Source of the DNA: Ciborinia camelliae
Lineage: Eukaryota > Ascomycota > Leotiomycetes > Helotiales > Sclerotiniaceae
Reading direction: 5' to 3'
DNA: 64,000 nt
Assembly: GCA_025890175.1 (NCBI GenBank)
Contig: JANPYM010000008.1
Span: 1,837,650-1,901,649, forward strand
Numbering within the stretch: the first letter of the stretch is position 1; each line of letters begins with the position of its first letter. Below, one piece after another: positions 35,389 through 45,889 of this stretch. The translations under genes were made by a program, and so were the position numbers. The notes beneath the pieces are model-generated. The model did no database searches, was not told where the DNA came from, and worked only from the letters and a program-made list of their open reading frames with translations.

Positions 35389-37185
35389 GGGCGATGGGTA
35401 ATTGTGAAGTGCTGGATTGGGGGCGTTGAGACTTTGTTCAGAGCGTTTGGTTTGTTGCGGATATGAAATATGATACTTAGATTACGTTGGCATACAAATA
35501 CAATATTGGAGGAACGGAGAGAAGGAGATCTTTGGAATGGATTGGCATTGGCGTTGAGATATCATGTTTGGTTTCGGCGCACATGTTTTTGGATATGATG
35601 ATGAGTTGTTTGGGGAATCTCTCTCGGGGTTAAAGGCTTTTTTGTTGGAATACTGGGTTTTTTGGTGGGAGGGGGGAGTGGCAGGTTATGATAGTTTATT
35701 TGAATCTCACCGGGAGCTTTCTTGTCCTATTCTTTTGATATGGAATGATGATCAATGATATGTTGATGAAACTGTGATTTGGATGGATATTCAACTTGAG
35801 AACTTTGACGAGCGAACGCCACGCCCTGAAGCCGATGATGCCTCATCTTGGAATCCCCAATCCTGGAATCCCAAACCCAATGGACGGAATATCTCCAAGG
35901 CTAGAATCGTAAGAAGGTAGAAGCAGGAAAGTTCTTGCTGGTGCTCCATAGGTGGTCTTCGGGCTTGAGGTTGGAGATCAGGTTGGAGATCAGGTTGGAG
36001 ATCAGGTTGGAGATCAGGTTGGAGATCAGGTTGGAGATCAGGTTGGAGATCAGGTTGGAGATCAGGTCGGGGATCAGGTCGGAGGCTTACTTGAATACCT
36101 AGGCACCTATATATATACCTACCGAACATCTTTAATTCGCCCAGCCAATCCCTGATGTTGCGGCATCTAGAGTCCGAATCTGACTGCGCAGCACCCCGCA
36201 CCGATCTTAACTTTCCAAGGTTAATCTAACCATTTTGTAGTTCGGGGATTTCCATTGTTGGTAACGTGATCAAACGAATTTGATGGTTTGGGATGGTTTG
36301 GGATGGGACAGTGGGTAGATTGTGTATCTCATGGGGTAAGATGTGATATCTAGGGAGGGAGGGTACCTAGAGTACCTAGGGTAGGTATGCAATAAAGGTT
36401 TGAAGAAGAGAGTGTATATGTATATATTATGTATATATATATGGAAGGCATAACTACTACCCGCCTAACTGATGGGGAATAATTTCTTTCGTAGTTCGTT
36501 TTGTATTTGTATTTGTATTTGTATTTGATATTGATACTGTTGGTTGGGCTGAGGGTGCAGATAGGATGATGATGGTGATGGTGATGGTGATGGGATAACT
36601 ACCTAAAATGAGATGGGAGGGGGGATAAGAAGGGGGGATATGGACCGGGGGAAGTATATGGGTAGGTAGGTAGGTATTGTAAAGATGTATGCTGCTTTGG
36701 TGATGAGAGTGCGAAGGGAAAGGATTAGAGGGAAAGAGGATGCGGTGAGGGTTACGTGAAGGGGATAGTGCAATGTAATATCATGTAGCGAGGGAAGGTT
36801 AAGGCGATGGGTTGGGAATTAGGTGTTATGCCAGACTACGAGTATGGTATTCGGCGACCGATTGGAACTTCTTGGGAGGTGATTGGGCGGGGGAGATTTT
36901 CGGGTGACTGGCGCTGGTTTGCGGGTTTGCGGGTTTGTCGAGAGGGTGTCGAGAGGGTATCGGGAGTTTGAGCCATTGGGATTTGGGCTTGGGTTTCTCA
37001 TTCATGATTGTGAAGAGGAAAGTGCAACTCAACATGTTCAAACATGAAGGTTTGATAGGCATTTCTTTTTGTTCCGTGTCTAGTATTGTACATGGTATGT
37101 AAAGAATACTTCCGTATACGATACGTGAAGTTTGTATGCCTACATATACAGCTTCAATATAAGGCATGTCATGATGATTGAGCCT
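35389..37185. other. Intergenic region with minisatellite and simple repeats
   Basis: About 1.8 kb without a supported gene. It contains a 12-bp minisatellite (35969-36086), TACCTAGG-type motifs near 36100 and 36370, a TATGTA run near 36420, TTTGTA pentamers/hexamers near 36500, GATGGT near 36570 and GGTAGGTA at 36661. Open frames here derive from the repeats. Confidence 0.65.
35969..36086. repeat. 12-bp minisatellite GGTTGGAGATCA
   Basis: Eight identical copies of GGTTGGAGATCA followed by variant copies GGTCGGGGATCA and GGTCGGAG. The unit length is a multiple of three, so both strands stay open (Val-Gly-Asp-Gln and its antisense); this explains the open frames here. No spacer-repeat alternation, so not a CRISPR. 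Confidence 0.95.
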
Positions 37186-38432
37186 CTACTTTGTTCTTCT
37201 CTTTCCGTGATTTCTTTCGCGGGGAGTTACTACCCACTTATTAGGCTTGCGAACCTTTCTAGTTTTGTAACCTCCTTTGGCCTATAGGTTGGGTGATGTT
37301 AGTGTGTATATTCGAGGTTCGACAATGGGATACATACCGGTTGGCCCCATGGACTAACAGGGTCGACATTACCCTTCGATTTACCTCTTCCTCCTCCGTG
37401 TGGATGATCGGCTGTTAAGTTTGTGAGTATTTATAACTCGGATTGTAATAGAAGTATGAGAAACGTACCAGCGTTCATAGCAAGACCTCTAACTGTTGGT
37501 CTAATGTTCAACCATCTTGAACGACCAGCCTTACCAAGTTGTCGATGTTGATGATGAGGATTACTGGCAATGCCTACAGTTGCGCATGCATGCATACTAA
37601 CCTTTCTCACCTCGCCACTTTGCAATCGCACAGTGACAAACTTTGGTCCCTTTTCCTTATTGGATGTCGCGTCATCTTTAGAGACCACGACCGCATGTGT
37701 TCCTGCACTTCTACAGAAGACGGCACCTCTTCCTTTTGCTGATCCAACATTGTAGACGGTTGTACCAATGGGTACCATGTGCAATGGTAAACAGTTTCCT
37801 CTCCAAGCAGTCTTTGCAGCCAACACACCAGGATCTACAAATCCTCCCATACTCTCTAATAAATCTCTGGGTATACCGGCTCGATAACTCTGTACTTTAT
37901 CCCCAGCCCTCATGCCCTCTGCGGCAACGATATAGCTCTTTCTCCCCGTAGCTTCTTCGTTCAGTAATGCGATATGTGCACTTCTTCCTGGGTCATGTTC
38001 AATGCGTTCCACCGTATGTACTCCAGGTGTCATTCGATGAAAGTCCACAGTACGAATTCTCCTCTTATGACCACCACCTCGATGTCTAACTGTGACTCGA
38101 CCACTGTTATTTCTTCCTCCCTTTCCATGACCCTTCTTAGCGAAAGTTAAAGGTAAAAACGGTCGCCCTTTCCATAAGTGGTCGTTTATAGGTCTCTTTA
38201 AATGTCTGACACCGGGGGTTCTTGGCTTGTATGTTCGCATAGCAAAGGTAGCACTGCTGCTATCTGACGAGGACACAGGTGGTGCAAAACCTGCTGTTAA
38301 AGCTTGTGATGCCCCTGCAGCCGGTGCGGGCTCGACGGTCGTTGCGTATGTGCGAGTGAAGGATCGAATGATGGGTAGGTAATTTGATGTTGCCCTTGGA
38401 CATTGTCGCGCAAATATCCTGGGTTGAAACAT
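37186..38432 (-). CDS. RML2: Mitochondrial ribosomal protein uL2m (L2)
   Basis: Exons 38432-37469, 37411-37338 and 37281-37186 join in frame to 377 residues. A Ser/Arg/Thr-rich presequence ([20 protein letters not shown]) is followed by the L2 fold. Landmarks are [75 protein letters not shown] and then [17 protein letters not shown]. That last segment carries the conserved His of the peptidyl-transferase-centre loop and spans the first splice junction. It is a core protein of the large mitoribosomal subunit near the catalytic centre. The short third exon supplies the basic tail ending KRRTK. Confidence 0.96.
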
Positions 38433-39923
38433 GATGTATGTTGTATATCGAATTGATCACCGCAATTCGATTGATCTTCTCGCCACGGCGAGGGCCTCCG
38501 AATACAGTGGTTGGGAGTTGTGAAGGTCGATGTCGTTCGTGCTTGAACGTATCTCAAACTTCTTCCGGAAAGGCTATCTCCTAATTAAGTTTAGTTTGAG
38601 TCTTCGATGTAAGTAATGGGCGGACAATGAAAATTGGCAGAAATGAGCCAATTTCCATACCATTCAGACGAAAAATCAAACTGATTATTGTATGAAGATT
38701 ACGAGAATAAAAAGACCAGGTAAACGTTACCAACTATATATATAATAATGATTTGTATATCAAGCGGTTATATATTCCATAAGGTGTAGATGCACAGCTT
38801 CAGCAAGATATCAATCACTAGCCACATCATATTTCAGCCACAAACATCGGACACGGGAGACGCGGTGTCTCAGCCACCCGAAAGCAAAAAGGATGAGTGT
38901 TGCTTGGTGGTTGCCCAGGACTATCTCAATATCAACAAACTTCTGGCGTTTAAGTTACCTGTCAATTGTGGATCTCCTCTGATCGTGACATCGTGTTGTG
39001 ACCGACCAAAGACCCAAGACCAAAGTTTTTTATTCAATTCTTCCATAAAATCTTTGCTTAGAAAACATTAGATCTAGTTAAATACCATTCAAAGAAGACT
39101 CCTTTTTTGGATCAATTTATTATAAGAATAATCCCATCAAAGATTACCTCCTTGATACCATCACATCCATCATCCCTTCGGCCCTTGCTTCTATACCTAC
39201 GGACGAAGTATAAACTCTTCAAAGTTCCTGTTACTGTACCAGCGGAAGCGCGCAGGAAGCACAAAACACGCTAGTTGGTTCCCTACCCATAAACAAGCGA
39301 GGCGAGGTGCCTGGCAACCTGGGACCCAAGCTCTGACAACCGGGCCTCTTTAGAAAGGACTTTCTCAATCCTCCGACCTCAACTTACTCAACTCACACAT
39401 TCAATTTCATTCATTCATCATCCTCCATCTCCATCCACCACATCACATCCACAACCCATAAACATCAACTCATTCTACCATAACAACAACAACAACAGTA
39501 CACAACTACCTCTGCCCTTCTTATGTTCTCGATAGCCTTTTAGGTATTTGCCAGCATTAGATCCAACTCGGTATCTTGTTTGTTCGATCGTTCAAGTTCT
39601 TCGGTTTCGTGTACAATTCAAAAAAAAAAGTTCAATTCTTCATCTGTCAACAAAGTCGATATATCACAACCCAAACCCTCATATCGCCAATTACACGTCG
39701 GGATCTATTGGAGATCTAATACATCTTCATGTATGTATACCCTCAGCTTCATACTACTTCTAATGGTAGTTATTTCGCGTCTTCATGTCGTCGCTTTCAA
39801 CATTCATCACGCGCTTTCAACATATATACCGCGTTTTGCTGACCATATTTTCTAGCGACCCACCCACCATTATCCTCTCCACAACACTCCACACATAATA
39901 GTTAATACAACACATCGCCAAAT
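38433..39923. other. Divergent intergenic region (RML2 / cyclin B)
   Basis: About 1.5 kb. The half nearer cyclin B (39360-39920) is CT-, CA- and CAT-rich with AACAAC runs, typical of a long fungal 5' leader. I see short upstream open frames there (for example at 39548 and 39580), but no gene. Confidence 0.6.
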
Positions 39924-41501
39924 ATGCCAGTCGTATGTACCCCAGAGACCACATAGATCGTCTCCAAAACCATGAATTCGTTCAATTGGTCATCCAATTG
40001 GGTAATGCTAATCACGTATGCATATAGAGTCGAGCAGCTAGCCGTCGGGCCCCAACAAATGAGAACGATGAGAACGTAGCTGGTGTCACAACTCGTCTTA
40101 CCAGATCTAAATCTGCAGCATTTACCACAGAAGAGGTTGCCGGCGCCGTCAAGAAGCCACTCGCAAGCAAGAAATCAACCGTCAATACACAACCCCTCCG
40201 AAAGCGGGCCGCATTGGGAGATGTAAGCAACGTTGCCAAGGGAGGAGAGGCCGTCGAGGGAAAGAAGCCTGCTACCAAGGGCGGATTAGTTTCGAAGGCT
40301 TCACAGCCAACTGGCGTCACCAAGAACAGTACACGATCAGCCCTCGGAGCAAAGGATGCAAATAAGAAGTCATTGAGCAAGGCCGCTGGATCCGGAGTAA
40401 TGAAGAGAAAGACCACTGCCGCCGCAGCCTCGATCGCAACCTCGGTCAAAGAAGAGACACCCGTTGAAGATGAACAACCATCCCGAAAGAAGGTTCACAT
40501 TGAAGCCGAAAAACAAACCGCAGTTATCGAGGAGAAGGAGAATGAAGCAGAGGCTATCGTCGACCCAGAGCCAAAAGAATCTGTCAGGGTTGAGTTCGCT
40601 GAAGGTGTACGCGACTTGGATGCCGAGGACCTTGATGACCCTTTGATGGTGGCCGAGTATGTCGTTGAAATTTTCGAATACTTGAAGAAGTTAGAGATTG
40701 CTACCAAGCCCAATGAGAAATATATGGCACATCAAGAAGATTTAGAGTGGAAGATGCGTGGCATTCTCGTCGACTGGCTCATCGAAGTCCACACACGCTT
40801 TCACCTTCTCCCAGAAACCTTGTTCCTTGCTGTCAACATCATCGACCGCTTTCTCTCTACCAAGGTTGTTCAACTTGATCGTCTCCAACTTGTTGGTGTT
40901 ACTGCCATGTTCATTGCCTCCAAGTATGAAGAAGTTCTCTCACCCCACGTCGCCAACTTTCGCCACGTTGCCGATGATGGCTTCACCGAGGCAGAGATCC
41001 TTAGTGCCGAACGATATGTCCTCAGTGCTCTCAACTATGACTTGAGCTACCCCAACCCCATGAACTTCTTGAGACGTATTTCTAAGGCTGATGACTACGA
41101 CATTTCAACCCGTACTTTGGGCAAGTACTTGATGGAGATTAGTCTTCTTGACCACCGATTCATGAAGTACCTCCCCAGTCACGTCGCCGCTGCATCCATG
41201 TACCTCGCTCGTCTTATCCTTGAGAAGGGTGAATGGGACCCAATGTTGACGCACTACTCTGGTTACAGCGAGGATGAGATTGAACCTGTCTTCCAATTGA
41301 TGGTTGATTACCTTGCTCGCCCTGTCATCCACGAGGCGTTCTTCAAGAAGTATGCTAGCAAGAAATTTTTGAAGGGTATGTATTTCCCAAGTACCTTAAT
41401 TACATGTAACTAACATTGCACTAGCTTCAATCCTTACCAGACAGTGGGCCAAGAAACACGCATCTCTTTATGGTATCGATGTTACTCAACCTTTAGAATA
41501 G
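39924..41501 (+). CDS. G2/mitotic cyclin B
   Basis: Exons 39924-39932 (a nine-base first exon), 40028-41375 and 41425-41501 join in frame to 477 residues. The N-terminal third is basic and low-complexity and holds a destruction box RAALGDVSN (R-x-x-L-x-x-x-x-N, residues 63-71). The cyclin box begins MRGILVDWLIEVHTRFHLLP and continues ETLFLAVNIIDRFLS, LQLVGVTAMFIASKYEEVLS and YVLSALNYDLSYPNPMNFLR; a second cyclin fold follows. It is the fungal NIMECyclinB/Cdc13 type, partnering Cdc2/Cdk1 for entry into mitosis and degraded through the APC/C. The tiny first exon (Met-Pro-Val) is inferred from splice signals; the alternative in-frame ATG at 40214 would delete the destruction box and is unlikely. 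Confidence 0.95.
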
Positions 41502-43127
41502 AACATATGATATTTATCATATTACTACCTTCATCGTGCTCTTCCCTGGATACACCCTTTGCATTTTAATTGGTTGGGATACGAATGGTACTTACGACGG
41601 ATGATCTTATGGACTCGACTACCAAATATACCACACATTATCCTGGTCAATAATGGTCTGGCTTTGGTTTATGTCGATGCTTCTCGAGGCGTTGAGTGAT
41701 ATCTTTCTTGTCGAGTTGGGTTTGGTGCATACTCTTTTTTTAACATAAATTTGGCGTTTGAGTCTGTATGCAAATGGATCCTACAGTATTGGCGTTGGGG
41801 AATTGAATTTGTTCTCACAATTGCTTCACGTCTTGCAGCAAATGTTCTGGCTACAAGCATATAGCAGAAAAGTATTGGCAGTTTGGCTCCATTGCTGTCA
41901 TGAGGTGTGAAAGCTAGGAAGGGTATTATTTCTTGTGTCGGAACCATGAGATAGCTTATGTAAATATATTTTTAGGCGCAGCAATAACCATTACGATTAT
42001 AAATAAAGGACTTTAAGTCGCTCTCTATGTATAATTGAACGCCTGGTGAAATACTTCACGTCGCTCGCCATGTATCACTGAATAACTGATGAAATAAATT
42101 ATAGGGGCCGAACCGAAATTTACAATTCACTGCAGGTGATGATTGGACCTGGCCTGGCCTGAAAAATTAGGACAAGACGAGATGGATCTAGGTACCCGGC
42201 CTAATGTTCGTTGGACTTCGTCAGCAGACAATGTAGGAAATGCCACCTCACCCTTTTCTCAACTGTACAAAAACGTCGAATTATTCGTACCAACTCACAC
42301 CATATTTCCTATACCCATTTACCAATCGCCCTTTACATTACTTCTCAACTCTCAACCTATCGAAACGCATCGAAGACTACCGACCTACCTAGTACCTACC
42401 TGGGTAAGGATCTATCTACCTAGTAGTATGCCTTTCCAAGAATTCTGAAATCCAACCACCCGTGACCTCGCATTGATCTCAGCTAGGGTGAAAGCTACAA
42501 TTTAGTTATGTACGTCACAGCGCTGTTTTAAAGGGTTGTAGGATGATTTCATGATTGTATTTTCCTGTACAATTGATTGCTCCTTGATCTGGAATTCATA
42601 AATTATATGCCACAATTGGGACATATTGATCAAATGGACTCTATTTTCTATTGTCTTAATAGGTCCTCATACCCGATAAGTAACGTTTCCCTTTTTCCGA
42701 TTATTATCTATCTTCAATTCATCAATCGGATGCTTTGCAGGTTTCTGTCCAGTCCGAACTGTGACCTTCGTAATACCAACCTAAGAGACTCCCGCTAAGC
42801 AAGTGCCAGCTTGGATACCATCACCGATGTTGATATAGTTTGCCGGTGCCCCAGCTGTGCTCCGAATTATGACCTTCGTAATACCAACCTAAGAGACTCC
42901 CGCTAAGCAAGTGCCAGCTTGGATACCGTCACCGATTTTAATATATATAGTTTGCCGGTGCCTCGACTCTCCTTACCACACCCGCTGTCTTATTTTCCCA
43001 AATCTTACATGCTATGCGCAGTTATTTTTCTTGGGGAAGCAGAGTTAATTATTATAAGAAAAGGGGAACGGAATTGGTAGATACTACTATTGAGGAGGAG
43101 AGAGAAAGTATTCTTCCGCTGTTAAAC
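41502..43127. other. Intergenic region upstream of the MFS gene
   Basis: About 1.6 kb of 3' flank of cyclin B and 5' flank of the transporter. No gene seen. It contains a near-perfect tandem duplication at 42753-42962, listed separately. Confidence 0.6.
42753..42962. repeat. Tandem duplication of a ~100-bp promoter segment
   Basis: Copy 1 (42753-42850) and copy 2 (42861-42962) share TCCGAA, then a long identical core (GACCTTCGTAATACCAACCT through GCCAGCTTGGATACC), then TCACCGAT and TTTGCCGGTGCC. They differ by a few substitutions and a four-base insertion in an AT run. The pair ends about 165 bp upstream of the proposed start of the MFS transporter, so it lies in its promoter or leader. Confidence 0.92.
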
Positions 43128-45202
43128 ATGGATTCGTTGAGCTTGAGACAGGATAAGAATGGGGATGGCGAGGGAAAAGTTAGAGAGGTTAAGGGCTCCA
43201 AGTCTCCAGCAGTTCAAAGTAGGCATTCGTTCATTCATTCTGCTTGATATCTTCTTGAAGATATATACTAATTGGAAACAATAGGAAATCCAGACGAGGG
43301 TCGCATTTCGCCAGCCTCGAAGACATTGAGTGACCACGAAGCCTCAATCAGCGCCCCGGCTTCTGCTGAACAATCGATACAGGAAAGGAAAATTATGTGT
43401 GTTGCGGAAGAGATTGATAAAATGGGCATGGGGAAGTATCAGTGGTATATATGGGGCCTATGTGGCTTGGGGTATTTCTTGGATCTTGTCTGGGCGCATG
43501 CGTTTGGCTTAATGGCGCCTGTTATGCAGAGAGAGATGGGAATTGATGGTATGTGGCATCTTTCATTGGATTGATCTTTGAAACTAGAGGGTTGAGTTTG
43601 ATGGGGGTTCTGTCTGTGTCTGTATTTTGTCAGGTGCTGAAGGAGGATTCTATGACGAGAGAATCTGGCGCTAATGAGTTTACATAGATCACCAATTGGG
43701 TCTGCTATTCACAGTACTCAATGCTGGTTTAACGGTTGGAGCTTTGGTATGGGGAGTTTTGGTAGACATAATTGGTAAGTGACCAGTTTATGTTATCTCG
43801 CATTCTCTAATAACTTCATCTTACAGGGCGCAAATGGGCGTTCAACGGTACGGTTTTCATTACATCGGCCTTTGGTATTTGCATGGGAGCACCGAGTTCG
43901 TACAATGGTCTTCTTGTGCTGGTTCTACTTACAGGTTTTGGTATTGGAGGAAACATTCCGATAGATACAACAATTGCTCTCGAATTCCTTCCTAAGGTGT
44001 GCCCCAACGTAAATTCACCCGAAGAGAGCAGCATTTAATACTCTTTACTAGAACAAACGTTTTCTTTTGGCACTCCTGTCGATTTTCCAACCGATTGGAG
44101 TTGTAGCTTGCAGTGGCATCGCTTACGCATTCATACCTAATTATTCTTGCGCGATAGACCTTCCATCGTGTAAATCAAAAGACTTGGCACCAGGAGCTGA
44201 ATGCTGTGCCAAAAAGGACAATTGGGGCTGGAGATATCTTTTGTTCACCCTAGGCGGAATATCCTTCTTCATATTCATAATGCGGTTCTTTGTCTTTACT
44301 TTCCAGGAATCACCCAAGTATCTTATCACCAAGGGTAAGGATGAGGAAGCACTGAGGGTACTGCAGGTAATTGCAAAGACGAACAAGAAGACTTTAGGCC
44401 TAACCATCGAGGATTTCAGGGCTTTGGATAATTTCGAGGGCCCTCTGTCTCCCGTGACGACCATTTCCGGTGACGCTCGTCTTCAAGGGACCACTCCCAA
44501 CAGTATAACTCTGCGTCAAAAGGTCTCTAGGGAGTTTAATAGAATTGGAACTTTATTCAGAACAAGACATCTAACTCGAGTCACCCTCTTAGTATGGGCG
44601 ATATATGCATTTGACTACTGGGGGTTTTCCGTCGCAGGTATGTATTCTCATTTCACTTTAGTTGAATGGGCACGTGCTAATACCCAGAAGGCGCATTTCT
44701 TCCCTTAATTTTGGCTCGAAAGGGGTTAGAACACAACGCCGGAACTTCCGAGACTTACCGCAACTTTATCATCATATATATGCCCGGTATCGTAGGTGTA
44801 GGTATGGGAGCTCTTATGGTAAAAGTCCCTCGCGTAGGAAGACGACTATCCATGATTTTCTCATCTGCATTGATGGGCACATCGTTCTTTCTCTTTGCGG
44901 CAATCAATTCTCAAGCAGGTAACGTGGGACTTAGCGTCATGGAATATTTCTTTCAATCTATGTTCAACTCGGTCTTATATGGCTGGACACCGGAAGCCTT
45001 CCCTCCATCGGTGAGAGGGACAGCTAGTGGAATGGCGAGTTGTTGGGGAAGATTATTCTCCATCTTTAGTCCGGTGATCGCGTCGAGATTACTGGCTATG
45101 AATCTCAATGCGCCGTTATTCTTGGCGGGGGCGGGGACGTTTGTCGCGATGTTGGGCGTCATAGCATTGCCCGATGATGTGATGAGGGGGGATGGGATCT
45201 AG
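43128..45202 (+). CDS. Major facilitator superfamily transporter (SV2/SVOP-like)
   Basis: Exons 43128-43218, 43285-43548, 43688-43774, 43827-43996, 44052-44637 and 44691-45202 join in frame to 569 residues. After a hydrophilic N-terminus come the MFS helices, with LTVGALVWGVLVDIIGRKWA (the G-x-x-x-D-x-x-G-R-K loop 2-3 signature), GFGIGGNIPIDTTIALEFLP, an ESPKYL motif after helix 6, and PEAFPPSVRGTASGMASCWG late in the protein. This pattern fits the fungal sugar-porter-like/SVOP group; the substrate is unknown. Start 43128 was chosen for its AAACATGG context; an in-frame ATG at 43014 would add 38 residues. The last acceptor is a CAGAAG tandem (44688 or 44691), both in frame. The promoter carries a tandem duplication. 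Confidence 0.9.
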
Positions 45203-45889
45203 GCTATGGATGATAATAGGAAGATTAGGATAAAGCGTATGTAATTAGGTAGGAAATATATAGGTAAGCATCGTTGAAACCAACACTACCTAGGTAGGTA
45301 GTTATATATAATATGAAAACTCATTACCGAGAGAGGTATCATGATTTAAAGGTATACACCCAATCTAGCATTAAGGGAGGCTATGATAGAAACAAGTTTT
45401 AGATGACATTGTGAATTTGGATATGGCTGTTCAATGCCTGAGTCAGGTACGTACAAAAGTTAGGATCATTCTCTTCCATTTCTATATTTTATATGATCTG
45501 GATATTTCCACGTATAAACAAATTCCACTGGCCATCCAGATATATTGACTTACAGCTTTATTACATATCAAAGAATTGATCTTTGAAAGTTTTTTGGAAT
45601 CTCTTTACAACTTTCATCAAAATATGCGATAAAACTTAAAAGGGGTTCCAACAGCTGTAATCCGTACCTGCCAGCCAACGCGGTCTGGGATGGGAAGAAG
45701 AAAAGAGGTCCGTGCACGACTTTCCGCCTTTTCTGCCCCTCCACCAAACTAATAAGAAAGCAGAACAACACCCACCTCCAGTTCCAGCTGCAACCTCAAT
45801 CAGCCTTGGTCTTTCCACCGTCACAAATATTGACCTAGCAAGTGTGCTTCGAGAGCACATGCTATAGGTAACTTTGAGCGACATTTATC
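45203..45889. other. Intergenic region upstream of CK2-beta
   Basis: No gene seen. It contains an exact TACCTAGGTA palindrome at 45287 and a pyrimidine-rich leader before 45890. Confidence 0.6.

Noticed and set aside
35952..36155. Val-Gly-Asp-Gln repeat ORF, and a possible CRISPR-like array
   Set aside because: It is a 12-bp minisatellite open in several frames; there are no spacers between repeats and the genome is eukaryotic.
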